This document shows positions 17,676-25,198 of a stretch of 64,000 nucleotides of DNA, piece after piece. The notes beneath the pieces are model-generated. The model did not search any database, was not told the origin of the DNA, and worked only from the letters and a program-made list of their open reading frames with translations. Each line of letters begins with the position of its first letter. The first letter of the stretch is position 1. The translations under genes were made by a program, and so were the position numbers. Source of the stretch: Streptomyces sp. CB01249 (lineage in GTDB: Bacteria; Actinomycetota; Actinomycetes; Streptomycetales; Streptomycetaceae); the NCBI RefSeq assembly GCF_001905735.1, contig NZ_LISW01000006.1:69432-133431 (forward strand), given 5' to 3'.

Positions 17676-18770
17676 GTGCATGTCGTACTCGCCGGCGGGG
17701 GGACCGCCGGCCACATCGAGCCCGCGCTTGCCCTCGCGGACGCCCTGCGCAGGCAGGACCCGAGCGTGGGGATCACCGCTCTCGGCACGGAGCGCGGACT
17801 CGAGACCAGACTCGTACCCGAGCGGGGGTACGAACTGGCGCTGATCCCGGCCGTACCGCTGCCGCGCAAGCCCACCCCCGAACTCATCACCGTCCCGGGC
17901 CGGCTGCGCGGCACCATCAAGGCCGCCGAGCAGATCCTGGAACGCACCAGGGCCGACTGCGTGGTCGGCTTCGGCGGTTACGTGGCCCTGCCGGGCTATC
18001 TCGCCGCCAAGCGCGCGGGCGTCCCGATCGTGGTGCACGAGGCCAACGCCCGCCCCGGCCTGGCCAACAAGATCGGCTCGCGGTACGCGCACGGCGTCGC
18101 CGTCTCCACGCCCGACAGCAAGCTGCGCGGCGCCCGCTACATCGGCATCCCGCTCCGCCGCACCATCGCCACCCTCGACCGGGCCCGGGTCCGCCCCGAG
18201 GCGCGCGCGGCGTTCGGCCTCGACCCCAACCTGCCGACGCTGCTGGTCTCCGGCGGCTCGCAGGGCGCCCGCCACCTCAACGAGGTGGTGCAGCGCGTCG
18301 CTCCGCTGCTCCAGCGCTCCGGCATCCAGATCCTGCACGTGGTCGGGCCGAAGAACGAATTGCCGCGCGTGGACAACATGCCCGGGATGCCCCCCTACAT
18401 CCCGGTACCGTACGTGGACCGGATGGATCTCGCGTACGCCGCGGCCGACATGATGCTCTGCCGCGCGGGCGCGATGACCGTCGCCGAACTCTCCGCCGTC
18501 GGACTGCCCGCCGCCTACGTCCCGTTGCCCATCGGCAACGGCGAACAGCGGCTCAACGCCCAGCCGGTGGTCAACGCCGGCGGCGGTCTGCTGGTGGACG
18601 ACGCCGCGCTCACCCCCGAGTGGGTGCAGGGCAACGTCCTCCCAGTGCTGTCGGATCCGCACCGGTTGTATGAAATGTCCCGGGCCGCGGCCGAGTTCGG
18701 CCGCCGGGACGCCGACGATCTGCTGGTCGGCATGGTGTACGAGGCGATCGCCGCACGCCGTAACGCGTGA
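17676..18770 (+). CDS. murG: UDP-GlcNAc:lipid I N-acetylglucosamine transferase MurG
   Basis: The 364-residue peripheral membrane GT28 enzyme converts lipid I to lipid II. The N-terminal glycine loop LAGGGTAGHIEPALA and the UDP-GlcNAc-binding region VSGGSQGARHLNE, CRAGAMTVAEL and GNGEQRLNAQPVV are all present. The GTG at 17676 lies 6 bases after the ftsW stop. Confidence 0.95.
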   Translation: MHVVLAGGGTAGHIEPALALADALRRQDPSVGITALGTERGLETRLVPERGYELALIPAVPLPRKPTPELITVPGRLRGTIKAAEQILERTRADCVVGFGGYVALPGYLAAKRAGVPIVVHEANARPGLANKIGSRYAHGVAVSTPDSKLRGARYIGIPLRRTIATLDRARVRPEARAAFGLDPNLPTLLVSGGSQGARHLNEVVQRVAPLLQRSGIQILHVVGPKNELPRVDNMPGMPPYIPVPYVDRMDLAYAAADMMLCRAGAMTVAELSAVGLPAAYVPLPIGNGEQRLNAQPVVNAGGGLLVDDAALTPEWVQGNVLPVLSDPHRLYEMSRAAAEFGRRDADDLLVGMVYEAIAARRNA

Positions 18771-18821
18771 GGCCGACGGGTCCGGGGGCGGTGGCCCCCG
18801 GACCCGGCATAAGGAGCGAGC

Positions 18822-19616
18822 GTGGCCGGACCGACGACCGCCCAGCGCGGTGCAGGGAAGCAGGAGGACGCCCCGGACCGGCCGCCGCGGCCACGCCCCG
18901 AGGGGCGCCGCGTCTCCCGGCGCCGGCTGCTGCTCCTGATCGCCGGAGCCGTACTGCTGCTCGGCTCCGGCGCCGTCTGGGCGCTGTACGGCTCCTCCTG
19001 GCTGCGGGTCGAACAGGTCAGGATCACCGGAGTCGGGGTGCTGACACCGGACGAGGTGGAGCGCGCCGCGGCGGTGCCGGTGGGCGCCCCGCTCGTCTCC
19101 GTCGACACCGGCGCCATCGAGAAGAGGTTGCGCCAGAAGTTGCCTCGTATCGACAAGGTGGATGTCGTTCGGTCATGGCCGCACGGGATCGGACTTAAGG
19201 TGACCGAGCGAAAGCCGGTCCTGTTGGTGAAAAAGGGCGGAAAGTTCATCGAAGTGGACGCCGAGGGCGTGCACTTCGCAACGGTGGACAAGTCGCCCGG
19301 GCACGTGCCTCTGCTGGAAGTGGCCAAGGGCCGTTCCGCGAGCCTGCGCCGCTTCGGCAGTGACCGGCTGGTGCGGGAAGCGGTCCGTGTCGCGGGTGAC
19401 CTCCCGGACGGCGTCGCCGAGGACACCCGGGTCGTCCGGGTCGACTCGTACGACGCCATCTCCCTGGAACTCAGCGGGGATCGCACGGTGATGTGGGGAA
19501 GCGGCGGAGCGGGCGCGGTGAAGGCGAAGGTCCTCACCGCTCTCATGAAGGCCGCCCCCAAAGCGGGACACTTCGACGTGAGTGCCCCCACCGCCCCTGC
19601 GGTGTCGGGTGGTTGA
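18822..19616 (+). CDS. ftsQ: Cell division protein FtsQ
   Basis: The 264-residue bitopic divisome protein has a 33-residue basic cytoplasmic tail, one membrane helix (about 35-57), then a POTRA domain starting at LRVEQVRITGVGVLTPDEV, and a C-terminal beta domain that includes VKVTERKPVLLV-like strand residues. FtsQ scaffolds FtsL and DivIC at the division site. The GTG start follows AAGGAG. The run of short genes ends here; a 276-base gap separates it from ftsZ. Confidence 0.93.
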   Translation: MAGPTTAQRGAGKQEDAPDRPPRPRPEGRRVSRRRLLLLIAGAVLLLGSGAVWALYGSSWLRVEQVRITGVGVLTPDEVERAAAVPVGAPLVSVDTGAIEKRLRQKLPRIDKVDVVRSWPHGIGLKVTERKPVLLVKKGGKFIEVDAEGVHFATVDKSPGHVPLLEVAKGRSASLRRFGSDRLVREAVRVAGDLPDGVAEDTRVVRVDSYDAISLELSGDRTVMWGSGGAGAVKAKVLTALMKAAPKAGHFDVSAPTAPAVSGG

Positions 19617-19706
19617 CGCACATTTGGCCTGGCCAGCACCCTGGTTGGTCAGCGCTACGGGTGATCACATAGGGTGAAAAGAAAAACGGGAGGTTCGGCG
19701 TGTTCG

Positions 19707-19736
19707 TTGAACGTGCGCCACTTGTCGACTTAGTGT
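19707..19736 (+). promoter_or_regulatory. Candidate ftsZ promoter (TTGAAC-N18-TAGTGT)
   Basis: TTGAAC at 19707-19712 and TAGTGT at 19731-19736 are 18 bases apart and fit the housekeeping actinobacterial promoter well. A weaker pair, TTGGTC-N19-TAGGGT, occurs upstream at about 19644-19674. Known Streptomyces ftsZ genes have several promoters, one of them boosted during sporulation. Two GACAC pentamers at 19762-19766 and 19862-19866 match the core reported for the WhiA sporulation regulator. Confidence 0.6.
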
Positions 19737-19772
19737 CCTGTTCGGAAGAGTCCATGAAGCAGACACACTGGT

Positions 19773-19797
19773 AACCCTAAACTTGAACGTTAGGGTT
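19773..19797. promoter_or_regulatory. Perfect AACCCTAA/TTAGGGTT palindrome upstream of ftsZ
   Basis: AACCCTAA (19773-19780) and TTAGGGTT (19790-19797) form a perfect 8-bp inverted repeat around ACTTGAACG, 95 bases before the ftsZ start. Its AT-rich composition stands out. It could be a protein-binding site, or a hairpin in the mRNA leader if transcription starts at the 19707-19736 promoter. Confidence 0.5.
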
Positions 19798-19892
19798 TGG
19801 GTCGGCGTTCGGACCGTCCCAATCGGCATCCGTCGTCGCGGCGGGATCACCGCGAAGCGACGACACGTAACTCGAGGCGAGAGGCCTTCGAC

Positions 19893-21116
19893 GTGGCAGC
19901 ACCGCAGAACTACCTCGCAGTCATCAAGGTCATCGGTGTCGGCGGCGGTGGTGTCAATGCCATCAACCGAATGATCGAGGTCGGTCTCAAGGGCGTCGAG
20001 TTCATCGCGATCAACACGGATGCGCAAGCCCTGTTGATGAGCGACGCCGACGTCAAGCTCGACGTCGGCCGCGAACTCACCCGCGGCCTCGGCGCCGGGG
20101 CGAACCCGGCCGTCGGTCGTAAGGCGGCAGAGGACCACCGTGAGGAGATCGAGGAGGTCCTCAAGGGGGCCGACATGGTCTTCGTCACCGCAGGCGAAGG
20201 CGGCGGCACCGGCACCGGTGGCGCCCCCGTGGTCGCCAACATCGCGCGCTCGCTCGGCGCCCTGACGATCGGTGTGGTCACCCGCCCGTTCACCTTCGAG
20301 GGCCGGCGTCGCGCCAACCAGGCGGAGGACGGCATCGCCGAGCTCCGCGAAGAGGTCGACACCCTCATCGTCATTCCCAACGACCGGCTGCTGTCCATCT
20401 CGGACCGCCAGGTCAGCGTGCTCGACGCGTTCAAGTCGGCGGACCAGGTCCTGCTCTCGGGCGTCCAGGGCATCACCGACCTCATCACCACGCCGGGCCT
20501 GATCAACCTCGACTTCGCCGACGTCAAGTCGGTCATGTCCGAGGCCGGTTCCGCGCTCATGGGCATCGGCTCCGCCCGCGGCGACGACCGCGCGGTGGCC
20601 GCCGCGGAGATGGCGATCTCCTCGCCGCTCCTGGAGGCGTCCATCGACGGCGCCCGCGGTGTCCTGCTCTCCATCTCCGGCGGCAGCGACCTCGGTCTCT
20701 TCGAGATCAACGAGGCCGCCCAGCTGGTGAGCGAGGCGGCCCACCCGGAGGCGAACATCATCTTCGGCGCGGTCATCGACGACGCCCTCGGCGACGAGGT
20801 GCGGGTCACCGTGATCGCGGCGGGCTTCGACGGCGGACAGCCGCCGGCCCGGCGGGAGAACGTCCTCGGTGCGAACAGCGCCAAGCGCGAGGAGCCGGCC
20901 CCGACGCCGGTCCGGTCCGCGCCCGAGCCGGTGCGCCAGTCCGGCGGGCTCGGTTCGGTGCCGCCGCGCGAGGAGCAGCCGGCGCAGGCCGAGCCGGTCC
21001 CGGTGTCGGGTGAGACCCACCTTCCGCCGGTCGTCTCGCCGCCGCACGTCCCGCCGGCCCGTCCCTACTCGGACTCCCAGGCCGAAGAGCTGGACGTACC
21101 GGACTTCTTGAAGTGA
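19893..21116 (+). CDS. ftsZ: Cell division GTPase FtsZ
   Basis: The 407-residue tubulin homologue polymerises into the Z-ring or the sporulation ladders. The tubulin signature GGGTGTGG is at residues 103-110, the T7 loop NLDFADVKSVM is intact, and the conserved C-terminal peptide ELDVPDFLK that binds SepF ends the protein after a Pro-rich linker. The GTG at 19893 follows GAGAGG; the frame is open back to 19797 but this is leader. Streptomyces FtsZ is needed for septation but not for growth. Confidence 0.97.
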   Translation: MAAPQNYLAVIKVIGVGGGGVNAINRMIEVGLKGVEFIAINTDAQALLMSDADVKLDVGRELTRGLGAGANPAVGRKAAEDHREEIEEVLKGADMVFVTAGEGGGTGTGGAPVVANIARSLGALTIGVVTRPFTFEGRRRANQAEDGIAELREEVDTLIVIPNDRLLSISDRQVSVLDAFKSADQVLLSGVQGITDLITTPGLINLDFADVKSVMSEAGSALMGIGSARGDDRAVAAAEMAISSPLLEASIDGARGVLLSISGGSDLGLFEINEAAQLVSEAAHPEANIIFGAVIDDALGDEVRVTVIAAGFDGGQPPARRENVLGANSAKREEPAPTPVRSAPEPVRQSGGLGSVPPREEQPAQAEPVPVSGETHLPPVVSPPHVPPARPYSDSQAEELDVPDFLK

Positions 21117-21871
21117 TAGGTCCGCATGACGCAGTGAACCCGACGGTCTCTGTCTTTTCGCGGGGCGGCGCTCATTTCTCCTTCACCGACAGGTGGGGCG
21201 GAGTGAGCGCCGCCCCGTACGCGGAGCTGAATCTCGGCGGCGCGGTCGGTGACGACCCCGCCGCCGTTCTCGCCAACCGCGAACGGGCCGCGCGCGCCCG
21301 GGGGCTCGACCCGGCGCGGGTCGTCTGGATGAACCAGGTCCACGGCCGGGACGTGGCCGTGGTCGACGGACCCTGGGGCGAGGCGGCGGAGATTCCCGCC
21401 GTGGACGCGGTGGTCACCGCGCGACGCGGACTCGCGCTCGCCGTGCTGACCGCCGACTGCACGCCCGTCCTGCTCGCCGACCCGGAGGCCGGTGTCGTCG
21501 CCGCGGCGCACGCCGGGCGGCCGGGGCTGGTCGCCGGGGTCGTGCCGGCCGCGGTCGAGGCCATGGTCCGGCTGGGCGCGGAGGTCTCCCGGATCACCGC
21601 CCGGACCGGGCCGGCCGTCTGCGGGCGGTGCTACGAGGTGCCGGCGGCGATGCGGGACGAGGTCGCCGCGCGGGTGCCGGGCACCTGGTCCGAAACCAGC
21701 TGGGGCACCCCCGCGGTGGACGTCACCGGCGGGGTGCACGCCCAGCTCGCGGAGCTCGGCGTCACCGACCGGCAGGCGTCGCCCTTCTGCACCCTGGAAT
21801 CGGGCGACCACTTCTCGTACCGACGCGACCGCACCACCGGGCGGCTCGCCGGATATGTCTGGCTGGACTGA
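21113..21871 (+). CDS. pgeF: Purine nucleoside phosphorylase/laccase-domain protein PgeF (YlmD)
   Basis: The 252-residue protein belongs to the DUF152/LACC1 family. E. coli YfiH (PgeF) edits misincorporated L-Ser from UDP-MurNAc, and other members act on purine nucleosides; which applies here is not shown. Family residues include NQVHGRDV, LTADCTPVLLAD and AAAHAGRPGLV, giving the His/Cys zinc cluster. The GTG at 21113 overlaps the ftsZ stop (GTGA); a second GTG at 21134 is an alternative. Placement next to ftsZ is conserved in Gram-positive bacteria. Confidence 0.87.
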   Translation: MIGPHDAVNPTVSVFSRGGAHFSFTDRWGGVSAAPYAELNLGGAVGDDPAAVLANRERAARARGLDPARVVWMNQVHGRDVAVVDGPWGEAAEIPAVDAVVTARRGLALAVLTADCTPVLLADPEAGVVAAAHAGRPGLVAGVVPAAVEAMVRLGAEVSRITARTGPAVCGRCYEVPAAMRDEVAARVPGTWSETSWGTPAVDVTGGVHAQLAELGVTDRQASPFCTLESGDHFSYRRDRTTGRLAGYVWLD

Positions 21872-21877
21872 TAGGGC

Positions 21878-22597
21878 ATGACGGAACGCAAGGAACAACT
21901 CGCGGCGAATCTGGCGCGGGTGGAGGAACGGATCGCTTCGGCCTGCGTCGCGGCCGGTCGCAAGCGGGAGGAGGTGACCCTGATCGTGGTCACCAAGACC
22001 TACCCCGCGAGCGATGTGCGGATTCTGCATGGACTCGGTGTGCGTCAGGTCGCGGAGAACCGCGACCAGGACGCCGCACCCAAGGCTGCGGAATGCGCAG
22101 ATCTGTCTCTCTCCTGGCACTTTGTCGGTCAGTTGCAGACCAACAAGGTCCGTTCCGTGGCCGGTTATGCCGATGTCGTGCAGTCCGTGGACCGTACGAA
22201 GCTCGTCACCGCCCTCTCGGCGGCGGCCGGGCGCCGCGAGCGCGAACTCGGCTGTCTCATCCAGGTCGCGCTCGACGCGGAGAGCGGCGAGCGGGGTGCC
22301 CGCGGGGGCGTCGCGCCCGACGGGATCGAGGAGTTGGCGGACGCGGTCGCCGCCGCGCCCGGGCTCCGGCTGGACGGACTGATGACCGTCGCGCCGCTCG
22401 CCGGGCCCTTCGCCGGGCGGCAACGGGCCGCGTTCGACCGGCTGATGGAATTCTCATCCCGGCTGCGCGGGAACCATCCGGCTGCGAACATGGTCTCTGC
22501 AGGGATGAGTGCGGACCTCGAGGACGCGATCGCGGCCGGAGCGACACATGTGCGCGTCGGTACTGCGGTACTCGGAGTCCGACCCGGGCTCGGGTAA
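21878..22597 (+). CDS. ylmE: YggS/YlmE-family PLP homeostasis protein
   Basis: The 239-residue protein is a fold-type III PLP-binding protein. The PLP lysine lies in VVTKTYPA (about residue 40), followed by WHFVGQLQTNKVRSV, LDGLMTVAPL and the phosphate-binding MVSAGMSADLEDAI. Members bind PLP without enzyme activity and buffer its level. The usual VGENYVQE motif reads VAENRDQDA here. The ATG is six bases after pgeF. Confidence 0.9.
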   Translation: MTERKEQLAANLARVEERIASACVAAGRKREEVTLIVVTKTYPASDVRILHGLGVRQVAENRDQDAAPKAAECADLSLSWHFVGQLQTNKVRSVAGYADVVQSVDRTKLVTALSAAAGRRERELGCLIQVALDAESGERGARGGVAPDGIEELADAVAAAPGLRLDGLMTVAPLAGPFAGRQRAAFDRLMEFSSRLRGNHPAANMVSAGMSADLEDAIAAGATHVRVGTAVLGVRPGLG

Positions 22598-22721
22598 CGT
22601 CGCCAAGAAGTCGGACCACAGCAGAAAATATGGTCATTACCGCCCAGGGCGGGAAGGCCGGAGTGGATCGCGGGCACTTGGTGACAGATGCCGATCCACC
22701 ACAGAGCGGAGGACTCAGAGC

Positions 22722-23339
22722 ATGGCCGGCGCGATGCGCAAGATGGCGGTCTACCTCGGCCTCGTGGAGGACGATGGGTACGACGGCCCGGGGTTCGACC
22801 CCGACGACGAATTCGAACCCGAGCCGGAGCCCGAGCGCGACCGGCGCCGGCACCAGCCCGCGCATCAGGTGGAGCGGGACCGCGAGCGCGACGAACCGGT
22901 CCGCGCGGTCCAGCCGCCGGCGCAGCGGGAGCCGGTCCAGATCCCTGCGGAGCGTGAGCGACCCGCCCGGATCGCACCCGTGGCATCCATCACACCTGAA
23001 CGTCCGAACATGGAGAAGAACGCACCGGTGATCATGCCCAAGGTCGTGTCCGAGCGCGAGCCCTACCGGATCACGACGCTGCACCCCAGGACGTACAACG
23101 AGGCCCGTACCATCGGGGAACACTTCCGTGAGGGCACTCCGGTGATCATGAATCTCACGGAGATGGACGATACGGACGCAAAGCGACTTGTCGACTTTGC
23201 CGCGGGACTCGTCTTCGGTCTCCATGGCAGCATTGAGCGAGTGACACAGAAGGTGTTCCTGTTGTCGCCTGCTAACGTCGATGTCACGGCGGAGGACAAG
23301 GCCCGCATCGCAGAGGGCGGATTCTTCAACCAGAGCTGA
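22722..23339 (+). CDS. sepF: Cell division protein SepF
   Basis: The 205-residue protein starts with an amphipathic membrane-targeting helix (AGAMRKMAVYLGLVEDD), continues with an acidic Asp/Glu/Arg-rich linker (about 20-110) and ends in the SepF dimerisation domain (from about 115, with TLHPRTYNEA and VIMNLTEMDDTDAKRL). SepF anchors FtsZ to the membrane, taking over the role of FtsA, which actinobacteria lack. The ATG follows GGAGGA; 124 bases separate it from ylmE, so a separate promoter is possible. Confidence 0.95.
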   Translation: MAGAMRKMAVYLGLVEDDGYDGPGFDPDDEFEPEPEPERDRRRHQPAHQVERDRERDEPVRAVQPPAQREPVQIPAERERPARIAPVASITPERPNMEKNAPVIMPKVVSEREPYRITTLHPRTYNEARTIGEHFREGTPVIMNLTEMDDTDAKRLVDFAAGLVFGLHGSIERVTQKVFLLSPANVDVTAEDKARIAEGGFFNQS

Positions 23340-23411
23340 GAACACGACACCGGGAACAACCCGGCCGAGAGGCCGGTGCTACGAGAGCCAGGGGAGAGGG
23401 AAGCGCGAGAG

Positions 23412-23696
23412 ATGGGCGTCGCACAAAGTGTTGTCTACATCGCGTTGATGTGTTTCCTCATCGTGCTGATCTTCCGGCTCGTCATGGACTACGTCTTCCA
23501 GTTCGCACGTTCATGGCAGCCGGGCAAGCCGATGGTGGTCGTCCTGGAGACGACCTACACGGTCACCGATCCACCGCTCAAGCTCCTGCGGCGGTTCATC
23601 CCGCCGCTGCGTCTCGGGGGCGTGGCACTCGACCTGTCCTTCTTCGTTCTGATGATCATCGTTTCCATCCTGATCAGCATCGTGGTCAGGCTGTGA
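23412..23696 (+). CDS. ylmG: YggT-family membrane protein YlmG
   Basis: The 94-residue protein has two membrane helices (about residues 3-27 and 70-92) and the YggT core PLKLLRRFIPPLRLGGVALDLS. The bacterial and plastid homologues are linked to division and nucleoid placement but have no defined activity. The ATG at 23412 is chosen over upstream ATG 23376, whose extra residues are charged and not conserved. Confidence 0.92.
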   Translation: MGVAQSVVYIALMCFLIVLIFRLVMDYVFQFARSWQPGKPMVVVLETTYTVTDPPLKLLRRFIPPLRLGGVALDLSFFVLMIIVSILISIVVRL

Positions 23697-23745
23697 GCGA
23701 TACGGTCTTGCCGACTGCCGACGACTACGTAGAGGTGAAGAAGAG

Positions 23746-24873
23746 ATGCCGCTGACTCCCGAGGATGTGCGGAACAAGCAGTTCACGACGGTCCGCCTCC
23801 GAGAGGGCTACGACGAGGACGAGGTCGATGCCTTCCTCGACGAGGTCGAGTCGGAGCTGACCCGCCTGCTCCGTGAGAACGAGGACCTGCGCGCCAAGCT
23901 GGCCGCCGCCACGCGTGCCGCCGCGCAGAACCAGCAGCAGGGCATGCGTAAGCCGCCTGAGCAGCAGGACCGGCCGGGTGCCCCGGTGCCCGCCGCCATA
24001 TCGGGCCCGCCGGTCCAGCAGCAGCCCCCGCAGATGGGTCCCCCCCAGCTGCCCGGTGGTGCTCCGCAGCTGCCCGCCGGTCCCAGCGGTCACGGCCCCC
24101 AGGGCCCGCACGGCCCCGGTCCGCAGGGCCCCCACGGCCCCGGCCCGATGCAGGGTGGCCCCATGGGCGGCCCGATGGGCGGTCCCATGGGCGGTCACAA
24201 CCCGCAGCAGCAGATGCAGCAGATGCAGCCCCCGCCGCAGATGCAGCAGCAGGGCCCCGGTGGCGACAGCGCCGCCCGTGTCCTGTCCCTGGCCCAGCAG
24301 ACCGCCGACCAGGCGATCGCGGAGGCCCGTTCCGAGGCCAACAAGATCGTCGGCGAGGCGCGCAGCCGCGCCGAGGGCCTGGAGCGGGACGCCCGCGCCA
24401 AGGCGGACGCGCTGGAGCGGGACGCGCAGGAGAAGCACCGCGTGGCGATGGGCTCGCTGGAGTCGGCCCGCGCGACGCTGGAGCGCAAGGTCGAGGACCT
24501 GCGGGGCTTCGAGCGCGAGTACCGGACGCGTCTGAAGTCCTACCTGGAGAGCCAGCTGCGTCAGCTGGAGACCCAGGCGGACGACTCGCTGGCTCCGCCG
24601 CGCACCCCGGCCGCCGCCTCGCTGCCGCCGTCGCCCTCGCTGGCTCCGGCCGGTGCGGGTGCCATGGGGCACACGATGGGCGGCAACCACGGCGGACAGC
24701 CGATGGGTGGCGGAAACCCGTCCATGGGCGGTGCCCCGTCGTACGGCGGTCAGCAGCAGATGTCGCCGGCGATGACGCAGCCGATGGCGCCGGTGCGGCC
24801 GCAGGCGCCGCAGCCGATGCAGCAGGCGCCGTCGCCGATGCGTGGGTTTCTGATCGACGAGGACGACAACTGA
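23746..24873 (+). CDS. divIVA: Polar growth protein DivIVA (Wag31)
   Basis: This 375-residue coiled-coil protein marks hyphal tips and recruits the wall-building machinery; it is essential in Streptomyces. The N-terminal membrane-binding domain has LTPEDVRNKQFTTVRLREGY and the first coiled coil (about 20-60). A long Gln/Gly/Pro/Met-rich insert (about 65-175) separates it from the second coiled coil (about 175-275), followed by a Gly/Met/Pro tail ending in GFLIDEDDN. The insert is much longer than in firmicute DivIVA. The ribosome-binding site is GAGGTGAAGAAGAG. Confidence 0.96.
   Translation: MPLTPEDVRNKQFTTVRLREGYDEDEVDAFLDEVESELTRLLRENEDLRAKLAAATRAAAQNQQQGMRKPPEQQDRPGAPVPAAISGPPVQQQPPQMGPPQLPGGAPQLPAGPSGHGPQGPHGPGPQGPHGPGPMQGGPMGGPMGGPMGGHNPQQQMQQMQPPPQMQQQGPGGDSAARVLSLAQQTADQAIAEARSEANKIVGEARSRAEGLERDARAKADALERDAQEKHRVAMGSLESARATLERKVEDLRGFEREYRTRLKSYLESQLRQLETQADDSLAPPRTPAAASLPPSPSLAPAGAGAMGHTMGGNHGGQPMGGGNPSMGGAPSYGGQQQMSPAMTQPMAPVRPQAPQPMQQAPSPMRGFLIDEDDN
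24089..24195 (+). repeat. Short coding tandem repeats in divIVA insert
   Basis: Two stretches of imperfect tandem repeats lie inside the gene: one encodes GPQGPHGPGP twice, the next encodes GGPM three times. Such repeats often vary in number between strains. Confidence 0.75.
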
Positions 24874-24913
24874 GCGGGGCGCGCTCGTTGAGCGCGTAGC
24901 CGTCGGCAGGCTG

Positions 24914-24950
24914 AGGGCCGGGCCCCGGGGTTTCCCCGGGGCCCGGCCCT
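24914..24950 (+). terminator. Strong terminator after divIVA
   Basis: A perfect 17-bp GC stem (24914-24930 with 24934-24950) closes a TTT loop and is followed by TTT. It ends the dcw transcript. Confidence 0.9.
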
Positions 24951-24964
24951 TTTGCGTGCCCGAT

Positions 24965-25147
24965 CCGCTGCGCGGGGCTTGTTCCCCACCCCGCCCCTTC
25001 CCGGAACTGGGGCTCCGCCCCAGACCCCGCGCCTCAAACGCCGGCGAGGCTGAAGGTTGCGGCGCGGCGAAATCAAGCCTCTCCGGCGATTGAGGAGCGG
25101 GGGTCCGGGGGCAGAGCCCCCGGTTCGGGAAGGGGCGGGTAGGGGAA
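24965..25147. repeat. Dispersed palindromic intergenic repeat, full copy
   Basis: The left arm (24965-25052) and right arm (25076-25147) are imperfect inverted copies of each other, each carrying a nested hairpin (GGGGCTCCGCCCC on the left; GGGGGCAGAGCCCCC on the right) and CCTCAAACGCCGGCGAGGCT or a close variant. The left arm is nearly identical to the half copy at 46422-46507. It fills the gap between convergent divIVA and ileS. Similar elements are widespread between Streptomyces genes; their function is not established. Confidence 0.8.
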
Positions 25148-25154
25148 CAGGAAA

Positions 25155-25186
25155 GGGCCCGGCCGGAGCGGTCTCCGGCCGGGCCC
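25155..25186 (-). terminator. Terminator after ileS
   Basis: A perfect 14-bp stem (25155-25168 with 25173-25186) has a 4-base loop and, on the minus strand, is followed by TTTC. It lies 12 bases past the ileS stop. Confidence 0.8.
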
Positions 25187-25198
25187 CTCGGGTTACGG

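Noticed and set aside
24089..24195. Short regular repeats in divIVA considered as a CRISPR array
   Set aside because: They are in frame within a coding insert, have no spacers of unique sequence and encode Gly/Pro/Met runs.
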